Positions 24,983 through 34,901 are shown, counted from the stretch's first letter. The stretch is DNA of 64,000 bases from CAHJXF01 sp038254545 (GCA_038254545.1 JBBSGB010000016.1:15432-79431); one strand, 5' to 3'. Notes: generated by a model from the sequence alone, not told the origin. Program-made: numbers and translations.

Positions 24983-26080
24983 ATGAATAGCGCATCGTGG
25001 GCAGTCACTGTCGATGGCTCGTCGAGGCGCGCGCGGCCCGCCGTTGTCCTTGCGATTCTCGCGGTACTGCTCGCGCTCGTCAGCATCCTTGCGATTCAGA
25101 CCGGCGCGATTGCGATCTCGCCGCGACAGATCGTGGCGATCATTGTGTCGTCGTTCGGCGCGCCGCTGCCCGACGATCTCACCGCGCAGACCGCGACCGT
25201 GCTGTTGTCGATACGCCTGCCGCGCATCGTGCTCGGCATCGCGGCGGGTGCGGGCCTCGGCGCGGCGGGTGCGGTGCTGCAGGGCGTGTTTCGCAATCCT
25301 CTGGCCGACCCGATGTTGATCGGAGTGTCGAGCGGCGCAGCGCTTGCGGTCACCGGTGTGATCGTGCTCGGCGGAGGTGCGAAGTTCGCCGCGCTCGAGG
25401 CTTTTTCGACGCTCGCCGGCGCCCTGATGTTGCCGGTCGCGGGATTCATCGGGGGCCTCGCGGCCACCACGCTGCTGTATCGCCTGTCCACGCATGAAGG
25501 CCGCACTTCGCTGACGACGATGCTGCTGGCCGGCATCGCGATCAACGCGCTCGCGTTCTCGGGCATCGGCGTGTTCACGACGATCGCCAGCTACGAGCAG
25601 TTGCGCAATATCAGCTTCTGGAACTTCGGCAGCCTGGCCGGTGCGACGCTGGACCACGTCGGCGTGATCGCGATCCTGGTGGCGGTGGTCTGCGTCGCGC
25701 TCGCGCGCATGGGACCGGCGCTCAATGCGCTACTGCTCGGCGACAGCGAAGCGCGTCACCTCGGCTTCGACACGCAGGTGTTGAAGCGCAACGCGATCGC
25801 GCTGGCGGCGCTGCTGGCCGGCGTCCTCGTGGCCGCATGCGGCGTGATCGGTTTCGTGGCCCTAGTCGCGCCGCACATCGTGCGTCTCGTCTGTGGGCCC
25901 GATCACCGCATCGTGATCCCCGGCGCGGCGCTGCTCGGCGCAACGCTGCTGCTGGCTGCCGACCTGGTCGCGCGCGTCGTGATCGCACCGGCCGAGTTGC
26001 CGATCGGGATCGTCACGGCCTTGCTGGGTGCCCCGTTCTTCCTGTGGCTGTTGATGAAGAATCGCGAGCGCCTCGCGTGA
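24983..26080 (+). CDS. FecCD-family ABC permease (heme/siderophore/cobalamin)
   Basis: 365 residues, about ten membrane segments. Family markers: RLPRIVLGIAAGAGLGAAGAVLQGVFRNPLADP, covering residues about 73-105, GEXARHLG-like LGDSEARHLGFD, and VGFVALVAPHIVRLVCGPDHR near the C-terminus. ATG 24983 is preferred over the frame's earlier start because the extra residues are not membrane-like. It overlaps the ATPase gene by 4 bp (GTGA). No substrate-binding protein or TonB receptor adjoins it. Confidence 0.92.
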   Translation: MNSASWAVTVDGSSRRARPAVVLAILAVLLALVSILAIQTGAIAISPRQIVAIIVSSFGAPLPDDLTAQTATVLLSIRLPRIVLGIAAGAGLGAAGAVLQGVFRNPLADPMLIGVSSGAALAVTGVIVLGGGAKFAALEAFSTLAGALMLPVAGFIGGLAATTLLYRLSTHEGRTSLTTMLLAGIAINALAFSGIGVFTTIASYEQLRNISFWNFGSLAGATLDHVGVIAILVAVVCVALARMGPALNALLLGDSEARHLGFDTQVLKRNAIALAALLAGVLVAACGVIGFVALVAPHIVRLVCGPDHRIVIPGAALLGATLLLAADLVARVVIAPAELPIGIVTALLGAPFFLWLLMKNRERLA

Positions 26081-26940
26081 ACGCCCCGGCATCCGTCTTC
26101 GTGGTGCGCAATGTCACCGTCGAGCGGCGCATCGCGAACGGCGTGCGCCGCATCGTCGACGACGTCTCGCTGCCTGCGCGCCAAGGCGAGGTCCTCGCGC
26201 TGATGGGCGAGAACGGCGCGGGCAAATCGACGCTGCTCAAGGTCATGTCGGGCGATGTAAAGCCCGATCGCGGCGAGGTGTTGCTCAACGGTCGCGCGTT
26301 GATCGCATGGTCCGTGCTCGAGCAGGCGCGGCAGCGCGCGGTGCTTCCGCAGGACACCACGCTCGCCTTCGCCTTCACCGCACTCGAGATCGTGTTGCTC
26401 GGGCGCTCGCCCTGGTGCGGCGGGCATCCAGGTGCTCGAGACCGCAGCGTCGCGCATGAAGCGCTGCGCCGTACCGACGCCTTGCATCTGGCCTCGCGCA
26501 GCTATCCGACGCTGTCTGGTGGCGAGCGCGCGCGCGTCATGCTCGCGCGCGTGATTGCGCAAATCGTGCGGACCGACGCGGATGTCGATGTTGTAGTCGA
26601 CGACGCGGACGATGCCGCGGGCGTTCGCGCGCCGCGCGCGCTGCTGCTCGACGAGCCCTCGGCCATGCTCGATATCGCCCACCAGCACGCTGCCTTCAGG
26701 GCGATTCGTGATCTCGCGCACGAGGAGGGCGTGGCGGTCGTCGCCGTCTTGCACGACCCGAATCTCGCCTCGATGTATGCCGACCGCGTGGCATTGATGA
26801 AGGAAGGGCGCCTGCTCGCCTGTGGCCGCACCGCCGAGACCATGACCGAAGACCTGATGAGCCGGTGCTTCTCGATCGCGATGCGTCGCGTGCCGCATCC
26901 GACGAGAGACGCGAGCCTGCTGGTTGCCGTGACTGATTGA
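26077..26940 (+). CDS. hmuV: Heme/iron ABC transporter ATPase, HmuV-like
   Basis: 287 residues from GTG 26077 inside the permease stop. Walker A GENGAGKST, signature LSGGERARV, Walker B LLLDEPSAMLDI, H-loop VLHDPN. Between signature and Walker B there is an unusual acidic insert rich in Asp (IVRTDADVDVVVDDADDA), longer than in most BtuD/FepC proteins but typical in position for HmuV variants. Whether the cargo is heme or another chelate cannot be settled without the binding protein. Confidence 0.88.
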   Translation: MNAPASVFVVRNVTVERRIANGVRRIVDDVSLPARQGEVLALMGENGAGKSTLLKVMSGDVKPDRGEVLLNGRALIAWSVLEQARQRAVLPQDTTLAFAFTALEIVLLGRSPWCGGHPGARDRSVAHEALRRTDALHLASRSYPTLSGGERARVMLARVIAQIVRTDADVDVVVDDADDAAGVRAPRALLLDEPSAMLDIAHQHAAFRAIRDLAHEEGVAVVAVLHDPNLASMYADRVALMKEGRLLACGRTAETMTEDLMSRCFSIAMRRVPHPTRDASLLVAVTD

Positions 26941-27066
26941 AGGCACGCTTGACCCGCGCCTTGCGCTTCGGGCAAACGCCGACGCGCGAAAGGCCCGTGC
27001 TCCGAATGCATCGAAGGAGGATCGACCGCACGCTCGGCGAATTCCAATCGTCCATCGGAAGATTTC

Positions 27067-28047
27067 ATGAGCACGCGCAAAGGAACACAGACTTCAAGTG
27101 CCGTTCGCGTTCAGAAGGCGGTCCAGAAATCGAGTGAGGCTGCGTCCAGGCGGGTCGCGAAAAAAACGCATTCCGCGAAGACGAACGATGGCTACCCCAA
27201 GCCGCCGGTGCCACGCCAGCATCAAAGCAAGCCCGGTATCGAAGCGCGCCTGAAGCCGCGCCCCCAATACCTCGCGCCCCGCTATCGCGGCAGCGGCAAG
27301 CTCGAGGGCATGAGCGCGCTCATCACCGGCGGCGATTCGGGCATCGGCCGCGCCGTGGCCGTTCTGTTCGCGCGCGAAGGCGCCGATGTGGCGATCGTCT
27401 ATCTGACCGAGACCGTCGACGCCCGCGAAACCCAACGCGCTGTCGAGAACGAGGGTCGCAAGTGCATCCTCATTCCTGGCGACGTCAAGAACCCGCGGTT
27501 TTGCCGCGACGCCGTCAGGAAGACCGTCAAGGCCTTCGGCAAGCTCGATGTGCTGGTCAACAACGCCGCGTTCCAGGAACATGCAGAGAGCATCGATGTG
27601 CTGTCGGAAAAGCACTTCGACCTGACCATGCGCACCAATATCTACGGTTACTTCAACATGGCCAAGTCCGCTCTCGCGGTGATGGGCGAAGGCAGCGCGA
27701 TCGTCAACACCGGCTCGGAGACCGGCCTGATCGGCAACGCGACGCTGCTCGACTACTCGACGACCAAGGGCGCGATTCACGCGTTCACGCGCTCGCTCGC
27801 GCGCAACGTTGTCACGCGCGGCATACGGGTGAACGCGGTAGCACCGGGGCCGGTGTGGACGCCACTGAATCCTACCGACAAGTCCGCCGCGCAGATTCGC
27901 AAGTTCGGTGCATCCACCGACATGAAGCGGCCGGCGCAACCCGAAGAGGTATCGCCCGCCTACGTCTTTCTCGCGTCACCGGCGTGCTCGAGCTACATCA
28001 CCGGCATCGTGTTGCCGGTGATGGGCGGGGTGCTCGGAAGCTATTGA
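27067..28047 (+). CDS. Short-chain dehydrogenase/reductase, YghA-like
   Basis: 326 residues: a basic 70-residue N-terminal extension, then a Rossmann domain. NAD(P)-binding TGGDSGIGRA near residue 86, VLVNNAA near 167, and the catalytic YSTTKGAIHAF (YxxxK) near 231. The extension containing PKPPVPRQHQSKPG is typical of the general-stress SDR group (YghA, YdaD). The C-terminus CSSYITGIVLPVMGG is also typical. It stands alone, 126 bp after hmuV. Confidence 0.92.
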   Translation: MSTRKGTQTSSAVRVQKAVQKSSEAASRRVAKKTHSAKTNDGYPKPPVPRQHQSKPGIEARLKPRPQYLAPRYRGSGKLEGMSALITGGDSGIGRAVAVLFAREGADVAIVYLTETVDARETQRAVENEGRKCILIPGDVKNPRFCRDAVRKTVKAFGKLDVLVNNAAFQEHAESIDVLSEKHFDLTMRTNIYGYFNMAKSALAVMGEGSAIVNTGSETGLIGNATLLDYSTTKGAIHAFTRSLARNVVTRGIRVNAVAPGPVWTPLNPTDKSAAQIRKFGASTDMKRPAQPEEVSPAYVFLASPACSSYITGIVLPVMGGVLGSY

Positions 28048-28193
28048 GGCCGCCGCCCGATTGCACGAATTGAAGGCTTTTTCATCCGCTGCTCGCTGGC
28101 TGGGGCAATCGCGCCGCATGAAAACATACTGCCTCATGCGGGATGATGCCCGTAGAGCAGGTGCCACCTGCACGAACTGCGATAGCAGCCGCG

Positions 28194-30644
28194 ATGAAAG
28201 TCCTCAGTCTCAAGATTCGTTTTGCACTCGCCATGTCGGTGATCGTGCTTATGCTCGTCGTGGGATTGGCGGCGTTCGCGCTTCATCATGCGAAGAAGGA
28301 TCTGCTCACCGAGATCTCGGGTCAGCAGCTTGCATTGGTCTCGCAGGCCGGCGACGACCTTGATGGAAAACTCAAGCTGGCGATGGACGCGCTGACGGCG
28401 ACTGCTGCGACAATTCCTGTCGAATCGTTGGACAGCACCGCGAAGATACGTGCGGTCCTGACGGAGCGGGCGGCGCTGCGGGCGATCTTCGATGACGTTC
28501 AGATCATGAGCATCGACGGCATCATCAGGGGCGACGTTCCTTCCAACGACAAGCGCATCGGGCTCAACGTGGGGTCACGCGCGTATTTCAAACGCGTGAT
28601 CGCGACCGCACAGCCGACCATCTCGGAACCGGTCGCAAGCAAGCTCGACGGCGAGCCCATCGTGATTTTTGCGTCGCCGATCAAGACCGGCGACACCATC
28701 ATCGCCGTGCTGGTCGGCATCATGCGGCTGAACAAACCGAACTTCGTCGGCCATCTCTCGTCGGCCAGGATCGGGCAGAGCGGCTATTTCGAACTCGTCT
28801 CGACCTGGCCCAAGCCGCAGTTCGTGGTCCATCCCGACCCTGGGCATATCCTTCAGGAGTTCTCGACGTCGGACAGCCGCGCTTTGGAAAAGGTGCTCAA
28901 CAGCGGCACGAGGGGTACGTCGGTCAGCACGCTCGAAGATGGCAGCAAGGCGTTGATCGCCTACCGACCGCTCGCGATGACCAACTGGATTCTGGTCGCG
29001 GTACTTCCTTCCGAAGAAGCGTTCGGGCTCATTGAGGTCGCCAAGGATCGCAGCTTCGCGATCGCAATCATCAGCGCGCTCGTCCTCGTGCCGATGATCT
29101 GGCTGCTTGCATGGGGAATGCTGAGGCCACTGAGCAGGCTGCGCGATCAAGTCGATCGCCTGGCCGAGCAGCCGGACGAGCAAGCGCGCGTCTCGGAAGG
29201 TCGCAACGACGAGACCGGTCAACTCGCGCGAGCCTTCAATCGCTTGCTCGAACGGCAATCGGCGTTGGAAGCGTTGCGCCGGGCAAGCGAGCACGGCCGC
29301 ATGAGACTCACGCGGATCCTCGACCACAGCCGCGACTTCGTGGCAACGATCGACACGAAAGGCAGCGTCACATACATCAACGCGGCGGGCCGAGCAGCGC
29401 GTGGTATCGGACTCGACCAGGATGTGAGCGGCACGAACAGCGTCGACTATCATCCGCCGTGGGCCTGGAAGAAGATCGAACAGGAAGGTGTTCCCGCTGC
29501 ATTGGCCCATGGCGCGTGGCTTGGCGAAACCGCGGTTCTGGGCGCCGACGGTCGCGAGATTCCGATCGACCACACGTTGATCGCTCATCGCGGCGCGACC
29601 GGCTCGGTCGAATTCTTCTCGAGCACGATGCACGATATCAGCGATGCCAAGGCCGCATCGATCGCGATTCGACAGAGCGAGGCGCGGATGGCTTCGATCG
29701 CCGATTCGGTGCCGATGCTGATCGCCTACATGGATCGCGAATGTCGATACCGGTTCGTCAACAGCCGATGCGAGGAATTTCTCGGACGGCCGCGCTCGGA
29801 AATTCTCGGCAAGACCCTCCGAGAAATCGCGGGCGACGAGGCCGCCAGCTTCTATGGCCCGTACTTCGCGCGCGCCGCAGCGGGAGAAACCCTGGTGTTC
29901 GATCGCGAACGGATCGACGCTCGGCACAGCATCTATTTCAAGGTCAAGATCATTCCGCAGTTCGACCATGAACAAGGGCTGATCGGCTTCCACTTCCTGC
30001 ATCAGGACGTGACCGATTACAAGGTCGAGCAGCTGCGTCTTTCACAACTGGTGGCTATCGATCGCCTGACCGGGCTGGCCAACCGCTCGGGCTTCGAAGC
30101 GGCACTCACCGAGGCCATGCATCGAAGCGCCATCACGGGAAATCGCATGGCGCTGATCTACCTGGACGTCGATCGCTTCAAGTCGATCAACGATACCCAT
30201 GGTCATCCGATCGGAGACGCGTTGCTGCGCGCATTCGCGGCGCGGATCACAGGCTCGGTCCGCGCCACCGACGTCGTCGCTCGACTCGGAGGCGACGAAT
30301 TCGTGGTGGTCGCGCAGAATTTTCGCAATATCGACGACGTGCAATCCATCGCCGAAAAAATTCTTCAAACGATGCGACTACCGTTCGAGGTGAACGGCAT
30401 TGCGATGTCGATCACGACGAGCATAGGCGTCGCAGACTTCAACGGCGAAGCGATCACGGCCGAGAGGTTGATCGAACGTGCGGACGCCGCGCTCTATCGC
30501 GCCAAGAATGCCGGTCGCAATCGTTACGCGTTCGCGACCGACGCTGCGCTCGTGAACGTGACGGAACCCGCGGCCGGGCCCGCAACGGTGCCCGCCCTGT
30601 CGAAAGGGTCGCACTCCGAAGCGCCCGAGCAAACGTTCGCGTAG
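28194..30644 (+). CDS. Membrane diguanylate cyclase (Cache, HAMP, PAS, GGDEF)
   Basis: 816 residues from ATG 28194 (MKVLSLKIRFALAM, giving TM1 directly); the open frame extends to 28143. Order: TM1 about 7-30, periplasmic dCache about 35-280, TM2 about 285-305, HAMP, two PAS domains (about 375-500 and 505-620), GGDEF about 630-790, then a disordered tail. The active-site loop GGDEF is at about 699-703, preceded by RATD, the I-site. It resembles the cyclase at 16.1 kb in architecture but has the canonical loop. No EAL domain. Confidence 0.92.
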   Translation: MKVLSLKIRFALAMSVIVLMLVVGLAAFALHHAKKDLLTEISGQQLALVSQAGDDLDGKLKLAMDALTATAATIPVESLDSTAKIRAVLTERAALRAIFDDVQIMSIDGIIRGDVPSNDKRIGLNVGSRAYFKRVIATAQPTISEPVASKLDGEPIVIFASPIKTGDTIIAVLVGIMRLNKPNFVGHLSSARIGQSGYFELVSTWPKPQFVVHPDPGHILQEFSTSDSRALEKVLNSGTRGTSVSTLEDGSKALIAYRPLAMTNWILVAVLPSEEAFGLIEVAKDRSFAIAIISALVLVPMIWLLAWGMLRPLSRLRDQVDRLAEQPDEQARVSEGRNDETGQLARAFNRLLERQSALEALRRASEHGRMRLTRILDHSRDFVATIDTKGSVTYINAAGRAARGIGLDQDVSGTNSVDYHPPWAWKKIEQEGVPAALAHGAWLGETAVLGADGREIPIDHTLIAHRGATGSVEFFSSTMHDISDAKAASIAIRQSEARMASIADSVPMLIAYMDRECRYRFVNSRCEEFLGRPRSEILGKTLREIAGDEAASFYGPYFARAAAGETLVFDRERIDARHSIYFKVKIIPQFDHEQGLIGFHFLHQDVTDYKVEQLRLSQLVAIDRLTGLANRSGFEAALTEAMHRSAITGNRMALIYLDVDRFKSINDTHGHPIGDALLRAFAARITGSVRATDVVARLGGDEFVVVAQNFRNIDDVQSIAEKILQTMRLPFEVNGIAMSITTSIGVADFNGEAITAERLIERADAALYRAKNAGRNRYAFATDAALVNVTEPAAGPATVPALSKGSHSEAPEQTFA

Positions 30645-30752
30645 CTCGCGACGGCATGGGGCGCGGGAACCAAGACCTCGCGTTCTTCTCCTACTGACAT
30701 CGCGCGCCGCCATCGCTCCATCGCATCGTCGTCTCATCGCGGAGATCTCATC

Positions 30753-31589
30753 ATGTGCTTGCCTGTCATCACCTCGGCGCCGCGTCGTGTATCTGCGGCC
30801 GTGCTGTTCGCCCTTTCGATCGGGTCGCTCGCTGGATGCGCGTCGACCAACACCGAAGGCGATCACGCGGCGGCGCCACTGGGTCTCGCCGACATCAACG
30901 CGATCGTCGCGAATCCCGAGCGCAGCAAGAGCGATCGTGCGAACGACGTCCGCCGTCGTCCGATCGACATGCTCGATTTCATCGGCGTGCGGCCCGGCAT
31001 GGTCGTGCTCGACATCAGCGCGGGCGGCGGATACACCACCGAGCTGTTGGCGCGCGCGGTCGGATCTGGTGGGCGTGTGTACGGGCAAAGCGCTCCGGAT
31101 ACGGCGGCAGCGCAGCCGGCAACGCCACCCCGCCGTACCTCCGCGATGGCGCTGGCCGATCGTTCGAAGACTGTCACCAACATCGTTCCGGTCGTGCGTC
31201 CCTTCGAAGATCCGGCGCCACCCGAACTCGCATCGAAGAAGCTCGATCTCGTCACGCTGATGTACAACTATCACGACCTTGGCCACCTCGGCGTCGATCG
31301 CGCCGCGATGAACAAGGCGATCTTCAATGCGCTCAAACCCGGCGGCATCTACGTGATCGCCGACCATGCCGGTCGCAAAGGCACCGGCATCTCCGAATCC
31401 GGCACGCTGCATCGCGTCGAGGAAGAATTCGTGGCGCGTGAAGTGCTCGCAGCCGGCTTCAGGCTCGCCGAGCAGGGCATGTTTCTGCGCAACCCGAACG
31501 ACCCACGCGACCGCGAAACGCCCAAGCCGCCGCAGAAGAAGGACGAGTTCGTGCTGAAGTTCGTCAAGCCAACGAAGCTGACGATGTAG
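30753..31589 (+). CDS. Periplasmic lipoprotein with class I methyltransferase fold
   Basis: 278 residues. Signal peptide with lipobox LAGC at Cys29, so it is a lipoprotein outside the cytoplasm. The body is a Rossmann-like methyltransferase of the COG4798 type: RPIDMLDFIGVRPGMVVLDISAGGGYTTELLARAVG, covering residues about 69-105, VTLMYNYHDLGHLG near 169 and GGIYVIADHAGR near 200. SAM is not expected in the periplasm, so the activity of this family is unclear. Its 3' end overlaps the convergent AMP-ligase gene by 26 bp. Confidence 0.88.
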   Translation: MCLPVITSAPRRVSAAVLFALSIGSLAGCASTNTEGDHAAAPLGLADINAIVANPERSKSDRANDVRRRPIDMLDFIGVRPGMVVLDISAGGGYTTELLARAVGSGGRVYGQSAPDTAAAQPATPPRRTSAMALADRSKTVTNIVPVVRPFEDPAPPELASKKLDLVTLMYNYHDLGHLGVDRAAMNKAIFNALKPGGIYVIADHAGRKGTGISESGTLHRVEEEFVAREVLAAGFRLAEQGMFLRNPNDPRDRETPKPPQKKDEFVLKFVKPTKLTM

Positions 31590-33222
31590 CGATCTTCGCC
31601 GCAACCATCTCGCGCAGTTCGCGCTTCATGATCTTGCCGACCGGGCTGATGGGAAACTGATCCATCACTTCGAGGCGTTCCGGGAGCTTGAACGATGCGA
31701 TCTGTTTGCCGCGAAGAAAGTTCGTCAGCTCTTCTAGCGTGAGCGTCTCGCCCGGCTTCACGATCACGCACGCGCAGGCCTTCTCGCCGAATACCGGATC
31801 GGGCATCGCCACCAGCACCACGGTCTTCACCTTGTGATGCGAGAAGATCAGGTTCTCGATTTCTTCGCAGCTGATTTTCTCGCCGCCGCGATTGATCAGG
31901 TCCTTGCGCCGACCCTCGGTGTAGATGTAGCGGCCGCGCTTCCTGACGATGTCGCCCATGCGGTAGAAGCCGTCGGCGGTGAAGGCCTCGAGATTTTTCT
32001 CGGACGCGTTGTAGTAGCCGCGGATGGCGTAGGGCCCGCGCGTGAGGAGTTCGCCCGACTCGCCGTCAGCGACTTCATGGTCCTGGTCGTCGACCACCTT
32101 GATCTCGTCGAAATCGCACACCGGTGCGCCCGAGCTTTCGAGCAGCAACTCGTCGGCGTCGTCCAGGCGCGTCATGTTGATCAGGCCTTCGGCGGTGCCG
32201 TAAATCTCCTGCGGCGTGCAGCCGAAATGTTCGCGTAGGCGCGCGCGCAATTCGGGCGGCAGGCGCGCGCCGCCGTTCTGCACGACCTTCAACGACGACA
32301 GGTCGTAGCGCTGCGGCACATCGCTGTTCAGCCAGTTGGAGATCAGCGGCACGGCCGCCGCGATCACGGTCACGCGTTCGCGCTCGACCAGCGAGAAGAT
32401 CGTGTCGACGTCGCTGGAAGGCGCGATCACCATCGTGCCGCCATAGTAGAAGGCCGCAAGTATGCCGGGTGACGCGAGGTTGTAGTTGTGACCGAGCGGC
32501 AGGATCGCCATGAAGACCGTGTCGGGCCCAAAGCCGGCGGCTGCGCCGCACAGCCGTGCGTTGAGTACGTAGTCGTTGTGGGTGCGCGGGATCAGCTTGG
32601 ACATCGAGGTCGTGCCGCCCGAGAGCAGCATCGTGCTGACCGACATCGGGTCGACGCGGATTTTCCTCCTCGATGCTGCCGCCTCGTCCTCGCCCTCGCG
32701 ATTGGTCTCGAGCAGGTCTTGCAAAGCCACCTGACCCGCGTGCGCAACCCCCGCAACGATCACGTGGGCCAGCGTGGGAAACTCGGCCACCATCTCGGCC
32801 GCCATCATTCGATAGTCGAAGTCGCCGACGACATCCGCGATCACATACGCGACCGCGCCCGACGCACGAATGAAGTGGCGCACCTCCGCGTGCCGATGCG
32901 CGCGCAAGGCCATCACCGGGATCGCGCCGATGCGGTTGAGCGCGAGATAGACGGTGACGAACTCGGGGATGTTGGGCAACTGCACGACCACGCGATCGCC
33001 TGCGGAGACACCTCGGGCGTGCAGCGCAAACGCGAGGCGCTTGACGTCCGACATCAGCGCTGCATACGTGATGCGACGCTCGCCGGCCACGACTGCGACG
33101 TGCTGGGGGATACGCCGCGCGGAGCGCTCGACCATGTCCGTGACGGTGATGTCTTCCCAAAGGCCGGCTTCGCGATAGCGCGTGGCGAGGGTTTCGGGCC
33201 AGGGGACGATGCCTTCGAGCAT
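31564..33222 (-). CDS. Aryl acid-AMP ligase, DhbE/EntE-like (predicted salicylate-activating)
   Basis: 552 residues from ATG 33222. The open frame continues upstream only as an antisense shadow of the hydroxylase gene. ANL-family motifs: MLLSGGTTSMSKLIPRTHND near residue 195 (P-loop), GTAEGLINMTR, YRMGDIVRKRGRYIYTEGR, and C-terminal SPVGKIMKREL. N-terminal WPETLATRYREAGLWED is characteristic of aryl-acid-AMP ligases such as DhbE and SdgA. No siderophore NRPS genes adjoin; instead a salicylyl-CoA-hydroxylase-like gene follows 11 bp upstream, suggesting aryl-CoA catabolism (inference). Confidence 0.88.
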   Translation of the reverse strand: MLEGIVPWPETLATRYREAGLWEDITVTDMVERSARRIPQHVAVVAGERRITYAALMSDVKRLAFALHARGVSAGDRVVVQLPNIPEFVTVYLALNRIGAIPVMALRAHRHAEVRHFIRASGAVAYVIADVVGDFDYRMMAAEMVAEFPTLAHVIVAGVAHAGQVALQDLLETNREGEDEAAASRRKIRVDPMSVSTMLLSGGTTSMSKLIPRTHNDYVLNARLCGAAAGFGPDTVFMAILPLGHNYNLASPGILAAFYYGGTMVIAPSSDVDTIFSLVERERVTVIAAAVPLISNWLNSDVPQRYDLSSLKVVQNGGARLPPELRARLREHFGCTPQEIYGTAEGLINMTRLDDADELLLESSGAPVCDFDEIKVVDDQDHEVADGESGELLTRGPYAIRGYYNASEKNLEAFTADGFYRMGDIVRKRGRYIYTEGRRKDLINRGGEKISCEEIENLIFSHHKVKTVVLVAMPDPVFGEKACACVIVKPGETLTLEELTNFLRGKQIASFKLPERLEVMDQFPISPVGKIMKRELREMVAAKIATSSASLA

Positions 33223-33233
33223 GGTGTCCGCTT

Positions 33234-34364
33234 TCAGTCGGGATGCAGCGCCTCGAACGCGCGCGCGAGTTCGGGATCGCGCTTTCGCACGTCCGCGTGA
33301 TCGACTCGTCCGCTGCGCGTCACGTAATCGTAGGCGAACGAGACCGGGTCGAGCGCGAGCTTGGGGCCGAGGTTCTCGTACCACTCGGTGCTCTTGATCG
33401 CGGCTTTCTGCAAGGCGTCGGACCCGGGTTGCCGGATCCGCACGAACTCGGCCAGCATCGCAGGCACATCGTCGCCGCAAGCCTTGTAGGCATCGAACAG
33501 CGCGATCGAATCCTGCATCGCCAGGCGCGTGCCCGAACCCACCGACGGATGGCCGGTACGCAGCGCATCGCCCAGCAGCACGATGCGATCGTGATACCAG
33601 CGCTCGTTCCTGACGATGGTGTAGCGAAACCAGATGGAGCGGTTCGATAGCAAGGGATGCCCTTGCAGGTCGTCGGCGAACACCCGTTCGCAATACGCCA
33701 GGCTCTCGGCTTCGTTCATGCGATCGAGCCCGGCCTTCGCGAACGTGGCCGGATCGCATTCGACCAGGAAGGTGCTGTGGTCGGGGCTGTAGCGATAGGT
33801 GTGCGCGATCAGCAAACCGTCTTCGTTCTGCCGGAAGATCAGCGACAGCGCGTCGAACAGCCGCGTCGTGCCGTACCACGCGAGCAGGTTGGGACGCTCG
33901 TCGAGCGTCGGGCGGAAGTAGTCGCGATAACGTGTGCGGATCGCGCTGTTGGCGCCGTCGGCCGCGACGATCAGGTCGCACACACCGAGGTCGGCCGGAT
34001 TCTCGAGCCGATGATCAAAGGCGATCTCGACCCCGACCTTGCGGCATTGCGCGTGCAGCGCCTTCAGCAGGTCGATGCGCGCCATGCGATGAAAGGTGTT
34101 GTGCGCGAGCGTGATGCGTACGTCCCGATGCACGACCGCCATCTCGTCGAAGACTTCCTGATGCGCCGTCATCGCGTCGTACAACTCGGGCGCGATGTCG
34201 CGCACGAATGCGAGCGCGATGTCCGAGAACACCACGCCCCAGCCGTAGGTTGCGTCCTCGGGGTCGCGTTCGAATATGCGGATGGCGTGACGCGCGTCAT
34301 CCCTTTTCATCAGGTAGGCATAGAAGAGGCCAGCCGGACCGCCGCCGACGATGCGAATCTTCAT
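33234..34364 (-). CDS. FAD-dependent monooxygenase, salicylyl-CoA 5-hydroxylase/2-aminobenzoyl-CoA monooxygenase-like
   Basis: 376 residues. N-terminal MKIRIVGGGPAGLFYAYLMKR is the FAD-binding GxGxxG; YGWGVVFSDIAL follows; the second FAD motif is VLLGDALRTGHPSVGSGT. The ending GPKLALDPVSFAYDYVTRSGRVDH is what I associate with hydroxylases acting on aryl-CoA thioesters. It lacks the C-terminal oxidoreductase domain of the bifunctional forms. ATG 34364 lies 2 bp after the marR stop, and the ligase starts 11 bp after its stop, so this is one operon. Confidence 0.85.
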   Translation of the reverse strand: MKIRIVGGGPAGLFYAYLMKRDDARHAIRIFERDPEDATYGWGVVFSDIALAFVRDIAPELYDAMTAHQEVFDEMAVVHRDVRITLAHNTFHRMARIDLLKALHAQCRKVGVEIAFDHRLENPADLGVCDLIVAADGANSAIRTRYRDYFRPTLDERPNLLAWYGTTRLFDALSLIFRQNEDGLLIAHTYRYSPDHSTFLVECDPATFAKAGLDRMNEAESLAYCERVFADDLQGHPLLSNRSIWFRYTIVRNERWYHDRIVLLGDALRTGHPSVGSGTRLAMQDSIALFDAYKACGDDVPAMLAEFVRIRQPGSDALQKAAIKSTEWYENLGPKLALDPVSFAYDYVTRSGRVDHADVRKRDPELARAFEALHPD

Positions 34365-34366
34365 GG

Positions 34367-34891
34367 CTACGCCTTCAGGGTCTTTGGCCGAGCGCGGGCC
34401 GGCGTTTGCCGTGTCGGCGTGGCGTCCGCTCCTTGCTCGATGGCGTCGATCGCGATTGCATTGGCAAGTCGATCGATCAATGCGCACGCGTCGGCCATCT
34501 GCGCGCATTCGGCGGCAGAAAGTTGTTTGCAGATCGCCGTCGCCAACGAGGCTTCGCGCCTGTGCAGGTCCGCGGACAACCTGCGCTTGCCCGCGGCCGT
34601 CAGCGACAACAGCGACTGGCGCGCGTCGCGCGGGTGCGGCCGCCGTGCGATCAGCTTCTCGGCCTCGAGTTCCGCGAGAAGGCGCGTGAGCGTCTGGAGC
34701 CTGACTCTTTCGCACCATGCAAGTTGCGTGGGCGTCAGCGGCCCGATGCGATAGAGCTGCCCGAGCACGCCGAGCTTGGCCGCGCCCGGCCCGTCATTCC
34801 TGGACTGCGCGCGCAACTGCCGCGTCAGGTGCGAAACGGTGGAGCGAAGGCGGATCGCGGCTTGCGCCGCTTTGGATAGGGAGACAGGCAC
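34367..34891 (-). CDS. MarR-family transcriptional regulator
   Basis: 174 residues, GTG start at 34891. Winged-helix elements: GVLGQLYRIGPLTPTQLAWCERVRLQTLTRLLAELEAEKLIARRPHPRDARQ, covering residues about 40-92, with the wing Asp/Arg pair. The C-terminal 25 residues are a disordered basic tail. It is first gene of the operon with the FAD hydroxylase and AMP ligase and has a perfect 14-bp palindrome just upstream, so it probably represses its own operon until an aromatic acid or its CoA ester binds (inference). Confidence 0.9.
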   Translation of the reverse strand: MPVSLSKAAQAAIRLRSTVSHLTRQLRAQSRNDGPGAAKLGVLGQLYRIGPLTPTQLAWCERVRLQTLTRLLAELEAEKLIARRPHPRDARQSLLSLTAAGKRRLSADLHRREASLATAICKQLSAAECAQMADACALIDRLANAIAIDAIEQGADATPTRQTPARARPKTLKA

Positions 34892-34901
34892 GCGGCGATT
34901 A

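Noticed and set aside
31564..33222. Siderophore (2,3-dihydroxybenzoate) biosynthesis for the AMP ligase
   Set aside because: No isochorismate genes or NRPS adjoin; the partner is an aryl-CoA hydroxylase-like gene, so catabolism fits better.
33234..33981. N-terminal extension of the AMP ligase frame to 805 codons
   Set aside because: The extension is antisense-phase sequence of the FAD hydroxylase gene; the ligase family starts at 33222.
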